Assembly: GCA_016719895.1 (NCBI GenBank)
Contig: JADJYG010000017.1
Location: forward strand, 124,001 to 188,000
Origin: Saprospirales bacterium
GTDB taxonomy: Bacteria; Bacteroidota; Bacteroidia; Chitinophagales; Saprospiraceae
Direction of reading: 5' to 3'
DNA: 64,000 bases
Shown: positions 36,002 to 44,030 of the stretch, in pieces
Layout: every line of letters starts with the position of its first letter
Position numbering within the stretch: the first letter of the stretch is position 1
Program-made: the position numbers and the translations under genes
Notes under the pieces: generated by a model
The model's input: the letters and a program-made list of their open reading frames with translations, nothing else
The model's database searches: none
What the model was told of the DNA's origin: nothing

Positions 36002-36681
36002 TCAGGTTTTCAGGGCGCCTGTCATATTGAGCAAACTCATGGCAATGCGGTTCAGTTGGCGCTGGGCGGCGTCGGGGTCGATCAGGTTCATATCGCGGTG
36101 GCGCTGCAGCGAAGCCAATTGGCCGCGCAACACCACTACTGCCGGCAAGTCGGCCGAGCCGGTTTTTTCCAGGTATTCGGCAGCCAGGGCCAGGGAAGCC
36201 GACAGGTCGCCGGCAGCCACCAATCCGAGCACCTGCTTTTGGGCCGTGCTTTCCGCACGTCCGGCTTTTTCTTCGGCATACGCGGCAATCAGCCGGGCGT
36301 CGGGCCGGAAAATGGGGTCTTTACGGATAAAAGCCAAAAAGTAAGCCGCCAGCAACAAGGCCTGCAAGGGCAACAACCACAAGTACGACAATTGCAGGAA
36401 CGCTGCCGTACTCTGGCCATTGAATTGCGCAAAAGGCTCGGCCAACGGCGTCAAAAGCAACAGGGACAGGTAAAACCGTGCCGGTTGAGCAGCATACTTC
36501 CCAACAACACCGCCAGCCCGGGCAACAGCCCGGCAAACAGCCAGAGCCAGGCGCGCGGGGCTTCGGGAGCCAGCCTGCCGGTAACGGTCTGGACAAACAA
36601 CAATACCAGCAGCAGCAGCGGCAGCGCCTGCCAGGCGCGCCAGCATTTGGCCCGGGTATCGCTGAGGATGTGCATTTGCAT
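36002..36681 (-). CDS. Membrane protein with an EAD11-like C-terminal tail; frameshifted at an A4 run
   Basis: Two overlapping frames form one gene. 36681 downward encodes MQMHILSDTRAKCWRAW, then two membrane helices (ALPLLLLVLLFVQTV and WLFAGLLPGLAVLLGSMLL), ending in LLNRHGF. Adding one T to TTTT (plus strand A4 at 36472-36475) leads into YLSLLLLTPLAEPF and two more helices, then a soluble tail of ~95 residues. That tail (QVLGLVAAGDLSASLALAAEY, LRGQLASLQRHRDMNLIDPD and RQLNRIAMSLLNM) matches the pattern of Effector-Associated Domain 11, an adaptor domain of bacterial conflict and signalling systems. Total about 226 residues. It sits 9 bp from the downstream end of the M48-like paralogue and 49 bp before the M48 peptidase. 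Confidence 0.6.
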
Positions 36682-36690
36682 ATGTACCTG

Positions 36691-37920
36691 TTATTGTCGT
36701 TTGTTTAATTCGGTTGTCAACCCCGACAAATTCAAATGTTCGGTCGCATTTTTCAGGCAAGGGCATCTTTTTTGCCCTTTGAAGTCGGCCCCCTTGCCCT
36801 CGAATTCATAAATAAGCACGGTCACCTTGTGGTTCGCTCCGAAGGGTTGGTTGCCCAGGGCCGGCGGCAACGAAAGGCCGCCACGCTGCAGCCAGGCCAG
36901 GGCTTGCTCTTTGCTCACCGGTGCATCCTGGGAGAGGGTTATGGAGGCGTCCGTCACGACAAAAACGAACAGGCGGAAATTGAACGATTTCGGGAGCACC
37001 AGGGATTCCAGGTAGTCCCAAAAATCGTCGAAGCGTTCGGGCGCGGGGTAGTCTTTCCAGCGGTCGTCGCCTTTGCGGGGTTTCCAGGCCTGGTCGCACT
37101 GTTCGAGTTGGGTCACGAGGGCGAAGCCATTGGGCACCTGGTAATAACTGCGTTGGGCGTATCCCCTGGCATCGAGGGCCCGGCACAAGCGGGTATCCAC
37201 ACTGGCCAGGGTTTTTCCGGCAGGGAAAAGGGTGGCTGGCAACACTTTGTGGGCCGCACATTCCGGTGGAGGCCACTGAAAGCTGGGCAACAATTGCGTG
37301 CGGATGCGCTCTGCGTGCGCGTTGAATCCGGCTTGTGTTTGTCCTTCCAGAAAAGCGTTCGCGCGCTCCCAACCCGCCTGAATGTGCTTTTTGCGCGTTT
37401 GCGGGTCGATCGGATAGGAATATCCCGGAAAATCGGCTACCGCCAAAGCGCCTTCCAGCGGCACCCCAAGGGCTTGCAAGGCCCGGCCCATGAAGGCATC
37501 CGCCATCGATTCCTCGCGGGAGCGGTGTTGGGCTTCGCCCGAAAACCCGCTTTCCAGCAAATGCCCGATAGCGTGCGCCAGCACGCCGTAGCTGATATTT
37601 TTGCGGCTGGCCAGGGGGTAAAAAAATTCGTAGTTATACAACAGATACCGCTCTGGTCCGGCATGGAGAGCGGCCACCCCCGGCACATTCGTATGGATAA
37701 CGGCGAAATTTTGAGCATTCCCGGTTTTTTGTAAAATCTCCCGGACCATTCCTTCAATGGTGCCGCTCGAATCAAACCGGTACAAGCTTTCCGAAATATA
37801 TGCTCCGGAGTAAATACAGCGGTGGGATGTGTCGATTTGCAGGAGGTCCTGCGCGGAAACGCGAAAGGCAGTTGCCCAAAAAAGGGCAGAAATAACTAGT
37901 ATTCGGGGAAAGGGCCTCAT
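36691..37920 (-). CDS. Secreted M48-like protein with a degenerate HAIGH site (probable pseudopeptidase)
   Basis: The 409-residue protein starts at MRPFPRILVISALFWATAFR; the longer frame from 38013 would begin upstream of the -7 box at 38011-38018. After the signal peptide (to about 24) the fold tracks the M48 peptidase at 35952: FAVIHTNVPGVAALHAG, YLLYNYEFF, then VLAHAIGHLLE at 113-123 and EESMADAFMGRAL. The zinc ligands His116, His120 and Glu137 (E-xxx-D141) remain, but the catalytic Glu of HExxH is Ala117, a change of two bases from GAR. So it probably binds zinc without cleaving. The C-terminal ~220 residues are unfamiliar, with a CPCLKN close to the end. It is the first gene of the operon. 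Confidence 0.65.
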   Translation of the reverse strand: MRPFPRILVISALFWATAFRVSAQDLLQIDTSHRCIYSGAYISESLYRFDSSGTIEGMVREILQKTGNAQNFAVIHTNVPGVAALHAGPERYLLYNYEFFYPLASRKNISYGVLAHAIGHLLESGFSGEAQHRSREESMADAFMGRALQALGVPLEGALAVADFPGYSYPIDPQTRKKHIQAGWERANAFLEGQTQAGFNAHAERIRTQLLPSFQWPPPECAAHKVLPATLFPAGKTLASVDTRLCRALDARGYAQRSYYQVPNGFALVTQLEQCDQAWKPRKGDDRWKDYPAPERFDDFWDYLESLVLPKSFNFRLFVFVVTDASITLSQDAPVSKEQALAWLQRGGLSLPPALGNQPFGANHKVTVLIYEFEGKGADFKGQKRCPCLKNATEHLNLSGLTTELNKRQ

Positions 37921-38010
37921 CTGGTATGGTATATTAATGAAAATAGGAATGCAAACGAAAAAGCAAAAATATCCTGTTATACAAAAGAAAGGCACAGGAA
38001 AACGCCGATG

Positions 38011-38018
38011 CAAAAGTA
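38011..38018 (-). promoter_or_regulatory. -7 box of the M48/EAD11/VWA operon
   Basis: The minus strand reads TACTTTTG, with TTTG (minus strand) at 38039-38042, a 20-bp gap. It lies 90 bp upstream of the ATG at 37920 and rules out the longer start at 38013. Confidence 0.5.
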
Positions 38019-38106
38019 GGATACCCCGGATATTATGTCAAACAAAAAATAAGTATCCGTTAAGAATTAATTGAATATTAATTGCCGTTTTCGGTCCAGC
38101 CCCCTT

Positions 38107-38769
38107 TTACCGGGTGATCTGCTCCAAAGCGAGGGCGAGGGCTACCGTTTCTTCCTCCGCGTTTAACTCGCGCAGCAGGGTCAGCGCCCGCGGGTTGGGG
38201 CTGCTGGCGCGTTCGGGGTTGCTCAGCGAAACAGGCGCGGTATTCCCCAACAACAACGGAAACTGGGGTTCGCCGGGTTTGCGCTCCAGCCGGGCCAGTA
38301 GCCTGGAGCCTTTACCGGGCGCCAGCAGGGCGCCGTCGGCGAATATACCGAAGGGTTGATTGTTGAGCCAGATCTCCGTCTCCTTGCCCTTCCGGCGAAA
38401 AATAAATTCCAGGCCGGACGTGCGCGCCAGCGTAACGCGCATTTTTCCCATCTCCTGGGTGACATAAGCGACCACGGGCTCTTGATAAATGGTTGTAATT
38501 TGCCCCGAAGAAAAGGGGGTAAACCAGCCGCGTTTTTTTTCGTTTACCCGGTTGAGCGAAAGCAAGCCCAACATTTCGGCATCCCAGGATACCAGCCCCG
38601 CCGAAACCGGATGCAGGCGGCTTCGCAAATTATCGAGCATTCGCCTGAACATTTTACTATCTGGGTTCCAGGCAATCTGGCCAAAAGTCCGGGCGATCAA
38701 ATAAACTACCCCGGTCACAAAAAAAGCCAGGGTAAACAAGACGGTCAAAAAACTGAACAGCGCACGCAT
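38107..38769 (-). CDS. Membrane-anchored protein of unknown function
   Basis: A 220-residue protein with one N-terminal membrane helix (about residues 3-25, FSFLTVLFTLAFFVTGVVYLI), then a soluble domain. Visible features are WFTPFSSGQITTIYQEPVVAY, an all-beta middle (TSGLEFIFRRKGKETEIWL) and a charged helical end (LLRELNAEEETVALALALEQ). No family is recognised. It is transcribed in the same direction as the M48 operon but is 186 bp away with a promoter between, and it is divergent from the cardiolipin-synthase-like gene. Confidence 0.6.
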   Translation of the reverse strand: MRALFSFLTVLFTLAFFVTGVVYLIARTFGQIAWNPDSKMFRRMLDNLRSRLHPVSAGLVSWDAEMLGLLSLNRVNEKKRGWFTPFSSGQITTIYQEPVVAYVTQEMGKMRVTLARTSGLEFIFRRKGKETEIWLNNQPFGIFADGALLAPGKGSRLLARLERKPGEPQFPLLLGNTAPVSLSNPERASSPNPRALTLLRELNAEEETVALALALEQITR

Positions 38770-38907
38770 ATTATAAAAAGGTAAATTTTTTTAAAGTGCC
38801 GGTTGGATGAAAATAGCCGTGCAAATTTGCACCGTTTGGAAGGATTTCAGCCGGGTTGTTCGGCAAAATCCCGGATACGATCGAAGTTTGCCCAAAACTG
38901 CGTCCTT

Positions 38908-40050
38908 ATGAGCGTTTACCAACAAGCCGAATCCATCGAACTGGTGCACAGCGGAGCGGACTATTTCTCCCGCCTGGCCGGGCTGTTGGACGAAGCCCGG
39001 GAAACGGTACACCTGCAAACCTATATTTACAAGGACGATGACACCGGCAGGCGGGTGGCCGCAGCGCTCCGGCGTGCCGCCGCGCGTGGTGTACAGGTTT
39101 GGGTGATGGTGGACGGTTACGGCTCCAATGACCTGCCGGCCGAATTCATCCGCGATCTGCAGCAGGCCGGCGTAGCTTTTCGTTTTTTCCGAAACCTTGC
39201 GTCGTTTTGGCACTGGCGGTTCGGCCGCACCCTGCACCACAAAGTGGTGGTTGTGGATGCCGCACAGGCGCTCGTCGGCGGCATAAACATTGCCGACAAG
39301 TACCGGGGCACCGCCGGCGAAACAGCCTGGCTGGATTTTGCCGTGTACATCCGCGGGCAGGTTTGCCAACAATTGTTTCACCTGTGCGCCGACATTTTTT
39401 ACCAGGAATACTGGAAAAAACACCGCAACGCCAGGGGGCAATTTGCCCTGCTCCCCGGCGGTGACCGCAGCGGCAGGATCGCTTTCCGGCTGAACGACTG
39501 GATGCGGCGGCGCACGGAGATTTACCAAAGCTATACGAAGGGCATTTCCGCAGCGCGGCAATCGCTGGTCATCGTAGCCAGTTATTTCCTGCCGGGCCGC
39601 AGCGTCCGCCAGCGTTTAAATGCGGCGGTGCGCCGCGGCGTGGAGGTCCGCATCCTGCTCACCGGCCCCTCCGATATCGAATTGTCGCGCGTGGCCGAAC
39701 AATACCTGGCCGAATGGTTGCTGCGCCGCGGTATGCGCGTTTTTCAATGGAACCATTCGGTGATGCACGGAAAGGGTATCCTCACCGACGGTCAATGGGC
39801 CAGCCTCGGCTCGTACAACGTCAACCGCCTGAGCCGTTTTCGAAGCCTCGAACTCAACGTCGACATTGCGGACCCCCGTTTTGTCCAGCAATTCGACTTG
39901 TATCTGGACGACCTGTTGCTGCGCCAATGCGTGGAGCTGACGCTCGAAAACATACCCGCGTTTTCGAGCCGTTGGGGCCGTCTGAAAGCGCGGGTCGCCT
40001 ACCATTTCTCCGTTTATCTGATGCGGGTATTGTTTCCCGGGCGGCGCTAG
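38908..40050 (+). CDS. Phospholipase D-family cardiolipin synthase-like protein
   Basis: The 380-residue protein starts at MSVYQQAESIELVHSG; the frame upstream to a TTG at 38803 has no family character. Two HKD half-sites are present: LHHKVVVVDAAQALVGGINI (about 110-129) and MHGKGILTDGQWASLGSYN (about 287-305), both in the HxKx4D spacing. The family joins phosphatidylglycerol with another phospholipid to make cardiolipin. The protein lacks the N-terminal membrane helices of ClsA and is closer in size to ClsB. It is a single gene, convergent with ppx. Confidence 0.82.
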   Translation: MSVYQQAESIELVHSGADYFSRLAGLLDEARETVHLQTYIYKDDDTGRRVAAALRRAAARGVQVWVMVDGYGSNDLPAEFIRDLQQAGVAFRFFRNLASFWHWRFGRTLHHKVVVVDAAQALVGGINIADKYRGTAGETAWLDFAVYIRGQVCQQLFHLCADIFYQEYWKKHRNARGQFALLPGGDRSGRIAFRLNDWMRRRTEIYQSYTKGISAARQSLVIVASYFLPGRSVRQRLNAAVRRGVEVRILLTGPSDIELSRVAEQYLAEWLLRRGMRVFQWNHSVMHGKGILTDGQWASLGSYNVNRLSRFRSLELNVDIADPRFVQQFDLYLDDLLLRQCVELTLENIPAFSSRWGRLKARVAYHFSVYLMRVLFPGRR

Positions 40051-40069
40051 CGGTTGAACCATGCCGCCG

Positions 40070-40975
40070 TTATAGCTCTGCCAGCATACCTTCTTTCATG
40101 GAATACACGGAGGTGTAAATCTCCCGCATATAGCCGCGCCGGAGGATATGGTGGATGAGTATGATGCCCACGACGATCATCTCCCGGCGCTCGGGGATCA
40201 GCCCTTCCCATTTTTCGCGCTCCGCCAGCGTGCTGTGGATAATGTTCGTATACAAGGGTTCAAACCTGGAAACCGGTATCCAGCCGTACAAGGGCGGTTT
40301 GACGGCAGGGTCGAGCAGCAGGTGGTCGATAATATCGAAAGCGCCGGCGGCGCCAATGAGCGTGGGCGCCGGAAAACGCCCGAGCGCTTCCCAAAGCCCG
40401 GCAAGCGCCACATCCAGATAGGCCTCTACGGCCGCAACCTCCTCCGGGGCGATCGGGTCGCTTTTGTGAAAACGGCGGAATAATACGGCCACGCCGACCG
40501 GGAAACTCGATTGCCAAACCGGCTGGCCGGCCTCGGCAATCACTATTTCTACACTTCCGCCGCCTATATCCATCACCAACACCCGGTTGTCCGGAAACGG
40601 AACCGCCTGTTGTACCCCCTTGAAAATGAGCAAGGCTTCCCGCTGGCCGTCGATGGCCTCCGCCCGGATACCCGTCGTTTCCAGGACGGCAGCCAGAAAT
40701 GCCGGGGCATTTTGGGCCGTGCGCAGGGCAGCCGTTCCAAAAGCGCGCACGGAGGCAAGGGGTACGCCGTGCGCAGCCAGGCGCTGGCCGAAGCGTTGCA
40801 AGGCAGCCAGCCCGCGCGCAAACGCCGCGTCGCCGATCCGCTCCACCCCTTCTTCAGCCAGTTTTACAAAAATGCGCTCGCGCAAAACGGGATGCCAGCC
40901 TCCCCCATCCTTCCGCTCAGCGATCAGCAGGTGAAACGTGTTGGTTCCCAGATCAATAACGGCGTGTTTTGCCAT
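40070..40975 (-). CDS. Ppx/GppA exopolyphosphatase family phosphatase
   Basis: A 301-residue protein of the actin-like ASKHA fold. HAVIDLGTNTFHLLIAE at the N-terminus is the phosphate-1 loop (DxGTNTFxLL). FGTAALRTAQNA and VLVMDIGGGSVEIVI (phosphate-2) follow, and the C-terminal half has the family GAAGAFDII and ERREMIVVGIILI. At ~300 residues it is the short form without the C-terminal HD domain of E. coli Ppx. It hydrolyses polyphosphate or pppGpp; which of the two cannot be told. Monocistronic, judging from spacing. Confidence 0.9.
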   Translation of the reverse strand: MAKHAVIDLGTNTFHLLIAERKDGGGWHPVLRERIFVKLAEEGVERIGDAAFARGLAALQRFGQRLAAHGVPLASVRAFGTAALRTAQNAPAFLAAVLETTGIRAEAIDGQREALLIFKGVQQAVPFPDNRVLVMDIGGGSVEIVIAEAGQPVWQSSFPVGVAVLFRRFHKSDPIAPEEVAAVEAYLDVALAGLWEALGRFPAPTLIGAAGAFDIIDHLLLDPAVKPPLYGWIPVSRFEPLYTNIIHSTLAEREKWEGLIPERREMIVVGIILIHHILRRGYMREIYTSVYSMKEGMLAEL

Positions 40976-41011
40976 TTTTTTGTACGTCGTGGATGCGTTT
41001 GCGGCGTCGCT

Positions 41012-41692
41012 TTAAAAAAGATACATGGTCTGAAAAGCCAAAAAGTGCTCATTCAGGGAATTGGCAAAAGTGGCGCCCGGCTGGTTGGGATCGTACAGGC
41101 GGTTGAAGGCCCGGTGGTACCGCGCGGTGAATCCGAGGTGTTTGCTGGCAAAAAAACTGGCGCCAATGACAAAACAAAAGCTGTTGCGGTTCAAGCCGGG
41201 CAAGGCCGGCGTTATGCCTGCAATCGAACCATCGGAATCATCCTTGTAGCCCAGCAATCGGGCATACGACAAGCCTGCGTTGAAATGCACGCGGTAAAAA
41301 TCCACATCCTCCGGGTCGCCGTTCGCCGGCCAGTCGTGATAGTGCCATTGCAGGGGCACTTCGATGTAGTTCAGCGTTGTTTTAAAATAGGGCGGCGTTT
41401 TCGCTTCGTTGCGGCTGCCGCGCTGGGTAAACAACAATTCGATACTGGCATCCTGCTTCGGGCGCAACACGATGATGCCGCGCAAGCCGCCCTGCAAACC
41501 GACTTTGTTGTACCCGGCGGAAGCGTCGCCGTCGATCTGGGAAGCCGTAATCCCGGCTATAATCCCGGCCTTAAACCGTTGGGTACGCTGCGCCGGTGCG
41601 CCGGCGGGAAACGACAACAAGGCTGCGATCAAAAAAACGGCGCCATACCACCGGCAGCCGGGAAAACATGGGGTAGGATTGAACATTCGCAT
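41012..41692 (-). CDS. PorT-family outer-membrane beta-barrel protein
   Basis: The 226-residue protein starts at MRMFNPTPCF; the longer frame has no signal-peptide character. After the signal peptide (GAVFLIAALLSFPAGAPAQ) comes an eight-strand-like barrel: FKAGIIAGITASQIDGDASAGY (glycine-rich first strand), RGIIVLRPKQDASIELLFTQRG, LNYIEVPLQWHY, a middle AGLSYARLLG and SFCFVIGASFFASKHLGFTARYHRAF. This order is typical of the PorT/outer membrane protein beta-barrel 2 family. Its function is unknown, though PorT itself is a T9SS component. It is divergent from the 41829 gene. Confidence 0.8.
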   Translation of the reverse strand: MRMFNPTPCFPGCRWYGAVFLIAALLSFPAGAPAQRTQRFKAGIIAGITASQIDGDASAGYNKVGLQGGLRGIIVLRPKQDASIELLFTQRGSRNEAKTPPYFKTTLNYIEVPLQWHYHDWPANGDPEDVDFYRVHFNAGLSYARLLGYKDDSDGSIAGITPALPGLNRNSFCFVIGASFFASKHLGFTARYHRAFNRLYDPNQPGATFANSLNEHFLAFQTMYLF

Positions 41693-41708
41693 AGTGGTAA
41701 AATTTGGA

Positions 41709-41716
41709 TACTTTTG
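41709..41716 (+). promoter_or_regulatory. -7 box for the 41829-45594 gene group
   Basis: TACTTTTG lies 112 bp upstream of the ATG at 41829. The following five plus-strand genes are separated by at most 48 bp or overlap, so this may drive them all. Confidence 0.45.
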
Positions 41717-41828
41717 CGCATCGCCCATCGTGGGAACCGATTCAGCCGTGGCATGTGCAACACCTGCTGCGCCAGGTTTCTTGCCCGCAGCATAAAACAA
41801 CGCGGCACAAATCGGCAGCGAAGATAGA

Positions 41829-42116
41829 ATGCTTATGCGCTACACTCAAACAACGCTGAAAAAACTGGAAGAGTTATTCGCCGAGCTGGACTACGCCGTT
41901 CGTTATGAAAAAGGCAGCTTCCAAAGCGGCTATTGTATCGTCGAACACCGAAAAATAGCCGTGGTAAACAAATTCTTTGATACCGAAGGCCGGATCAATT
42001 GCCTGCTGGAAATTCTGTCCAGCCTGGAATACGATCCGCAAGACCTTTCCGAAAAATCGCGCGAACTGATCGGAAAGTGGCAAAATACATCGAAACAGCA
42101 GCCCGGAAAACCCTAA
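41829..42116 (+). CDS. Conserved small protein of unknown function
   Basis: A 95-residue soluble protein: MRYTQTTLKKLEELFAEL, then YAVRYEKGSFQSGYCIVEHR, KIAVVNKFFDTEGRINCLLE and a charged tail. The pattern of an N-terminal helix, RYEKG.F.SGYC, and VVNKFFD.EGRI is one I know from small uncharacterised Bacteroidota proteins. It lies 15 bp before the MBL hydrolase gene, so they are probably co-transcribed. The start is either ATG 41829 or ATG 41835. Confidence 0.75.
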   Translation: MLMRYTQTTLKKLEELFAELDYAVRYEKGSFQSGYCIVEHRKIAVVNKFFDTEGRINCLLEILSSLEYDPQDLSEKSRELIGKWQNTSKQQPGKP

Positions 42117-42131
42117 ACCACGCTCTGCACC

Positions 42132-42893
42132 TTGAAACTCACGCTGCTCGGTACCGGCACTTCTCAAGGCATCCCCGTCATTGGCTGCGACTGCCCGGTT
42201 TGCGCTTCCAGCGACCCACTCGACCAGCGCCTGCGGAGCTCCGCACTGCTGATCGACGGCGACACGAATATCCTGATCGATGCCGGCCCCGACCTGCGCC
42301 AGCAGATGCTGCGTGCCCGCGTCCGCCACCTCGATGCTATCCTGCTCACCCACGAACACAACGACCACGTGATCGGGCTGGACGATATCCGGCCGTTCAA
42401 TTTCAGCACGGGCCACCCCATGTCCGTGTACGCGCAAGACCGCGTGGCCGCCGATGTCCGCCACCGGTTTGCTTATATCTTCGGCGACCCTGTACCGGGC
42501 CTGCCGCGCATCGAGCTGCATATTATTGATAAAGACAGCCGCCTTCATTTCAACAGCCTGGAGGTACAAACCATCGGCATACAGCACGGCAGGCTGCCCA
42601 TTCTGGGTTTCCGGTTTGGAGAAATGACCTATCTGACCGACGTAAAATCAATCCCCCCGGATGAGCAGATAAAAATAACCGGCTCCCGGTACCTGGTAAT
42701 CAATGCGCTCCGGCAACGCCCGCATACCACGCACCTGAGCCTGTCCGAAGCCCTCGACCTGATCGGGCGCCTGCGCCCCGAACACGCCTGGATCACCCAT
42801 ATCAGTCATGAAATGGGACGGGCCGCCGATGTGCTGCCCTTGTTGCCGCCCGGCGTGTCGCTGGCATACGATGGCCTTGAAATAGAATGGTAA
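42132..42893 (+). CDS. MBL-fold metallo-hydrolase (PhnP-like phosphodiesterase family)
   Basis: The 253-residue protein starts with a TTG codon (KLTLLGTGTSQGIPVIGC follows directly, the canonical N-terminus of the family). THEHNDHVIGLDD (about 74-86) is the HxHxDH zinc motif. CDCPVC near the N-terminus is the extra cysteine site of PhnP-like enzymes. YLTDVKSI and HAWITHISHEMG are the later ligand motifs. PhnP cleaves cyclic ribose phosphates, while relatives are RNase Z-like or lipoate-related; no phn genes are here, so the substrate is open. It is part of the 41829-45594 group. Confidence 0.85.
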   Translation: MKLTLLGTGTSQGIPVIGCDCPVCASSDPLDQRLRSSALLIDGDTNILIDAGPDLRQQMLRARVRHLDAILLTHEHNDHVIGLDDIRPFNFSTGHPMSVYAQDRVAADVRHRFAYIFGDPVPGLPRIELHIIDKDSRLHFNSLEVQTIGIQHGRLPILGFRFGEMTYLTDVKSIPPDEQIKITGSRYLVINALRQRPHTTHLSLSEALDLIGRLRPEHAWITHISHEMGRAADVLPLLPPGVSLAYDGLEIEW

Positions 42894-42941
42894 CTCCGTT
42901 AAAAATCCAGTCTGGCCAAGTACAAATCAATTTGACCGCCC

Positions 42942-44027
42942 GTGCAAAACGAAAAAACAGCACCTGCCGCCGCCAACATCCTCCCCTGGGCCGACCGCCT
43001 GCGCAACCTGGCTACTTTGCTGGTGTTGGCCATACACGTCGCGGCGCCCTTGTCGCACGAAGACCCAAACCTGGACACCTGGAACTGGTGGGCCGCCAAC
43101 TGGTGGGACGCCCTGGGCAGGCCGTCCGTCAATCTGTTCGTCATGCTCAGCGGGTTTTTGCTGTTCGGCAAACACGACACCACGGAGACCTTCCTGCGCA
43201 AGCGGTTTGCCCGGGTATTGATCCCCTCGCTGGTATGGATGGCGCCCTACCTGCTGTACAACCATTTTGCCCACAACAATCCCGCAACCCTGCAGGAAGC
43301 CCTGGTGAAACTCGTGCAGGGGCCCGTGCATTATCACCTCTGGTTTATTTACCTTATCCTCGGTTTATACCTCGTCTATCCCGTGCTCCGCCCCTGGGTG
43401 CAGCAGGCCCGGGAACGCGATTTCTGGTATTTTTTTGCCGCCTGCGCACTGGGCACCTGGCTGTATAAGGTTCTGGTGGTTTTTTACCACCTCAAGATCG
43501 GGTTGCACATGGAGTTGTTCACCAACCAGATCGGGCACTTTGTACTGGGCTACTACCTGGCCAACAAGGTGCTGGCCGGAGAATCTGCCGCCGTGCCCGG
43601 CATCGCGCCATGGCCGTTTTCCAGGCGGCAAATCACCTTGCTCGCCCTGGCGCTCATCGGCGCCAGCACGGTATTCACCGCCGTAGCCGGCTACTGGCAT
43701 AGCAGTCTGAAAGGAAGTTTTCAGCCCTATTTCTACGATTACCTTGCGCCAAACGTCACGCTTGGCGCCATCGGCTGGCTGTTGCTGGCCCGGCACAACT
43801 GGAACCGCCGCCCATTGCTCGAAGTGGAAAGTTTGCTTGCCGTTTGCAGCTTTGGTATATACCTGGTTCATGTGTTCGTAATGGACTGGTTGGCGCAGTG
43901 CGGGTACTGGCACAGCAAAGGCCACCCTGCCAAGGCTATTCCCCTTGTTCTGGCCATGACCGCCCTGTTTAGTTTCCTGGCAATCCTACTGATCCGTTCA
44001 CTACCTTTTGGAAAGAAAATCGTCTGA
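42942..44027 (+). CDS. Acyltransferase family 3 membrane protein
   Basis: The 361-residue protein starts with GTG. About ten hydrophobic helices are seen. The first carries WADRLRNLATLLVLAIHVAA, with the conserved D..R...A...V...H of acyltransferase-3 (OatA/WecH-like) proteins. SVNLFVMLSGFLLF and FLRKRFARVLIPSLVWM are the second family signature. It transfers acyl groups (often acetyl) to sugars in envelope polymers. The substrate is unknown. It ends 3 bp before the next gene, so the two are translationally coupled. Confidence 0.85.
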   Translation: MQNEKTAPAAANILPWADRLRNLATLLVLAIHVAAPLSHEDPNLDTWNWWAANWWDALGRPSVNLFVMLSGFLLFGKHDTTETFLRKRFARVLIPSLVWMAPYLLYNHFAHNNPATLQEALVKLVQGPVHYHLWFIYLILGLYLVYPVLRPWVQQARERDFWYFFAACALGTWLYKVLVVFYHLKIGLHMELFTNQIGHFVLGYYLANKVLAGESAAVPGIAPWPFSRRQITLLALALIGASTVFTAVAGYWHSSLKGSFQPYFYDYLAPNVTLGAIGWLLLARHNWNRRPLLEVESLLAVCSFGIYLVHVFVMDWLAQCGYWHSKGHPAKAIPLVLAMTALFSFLAILLIRSLPFGKKIV

Positions 44028-44030
44028 CCC

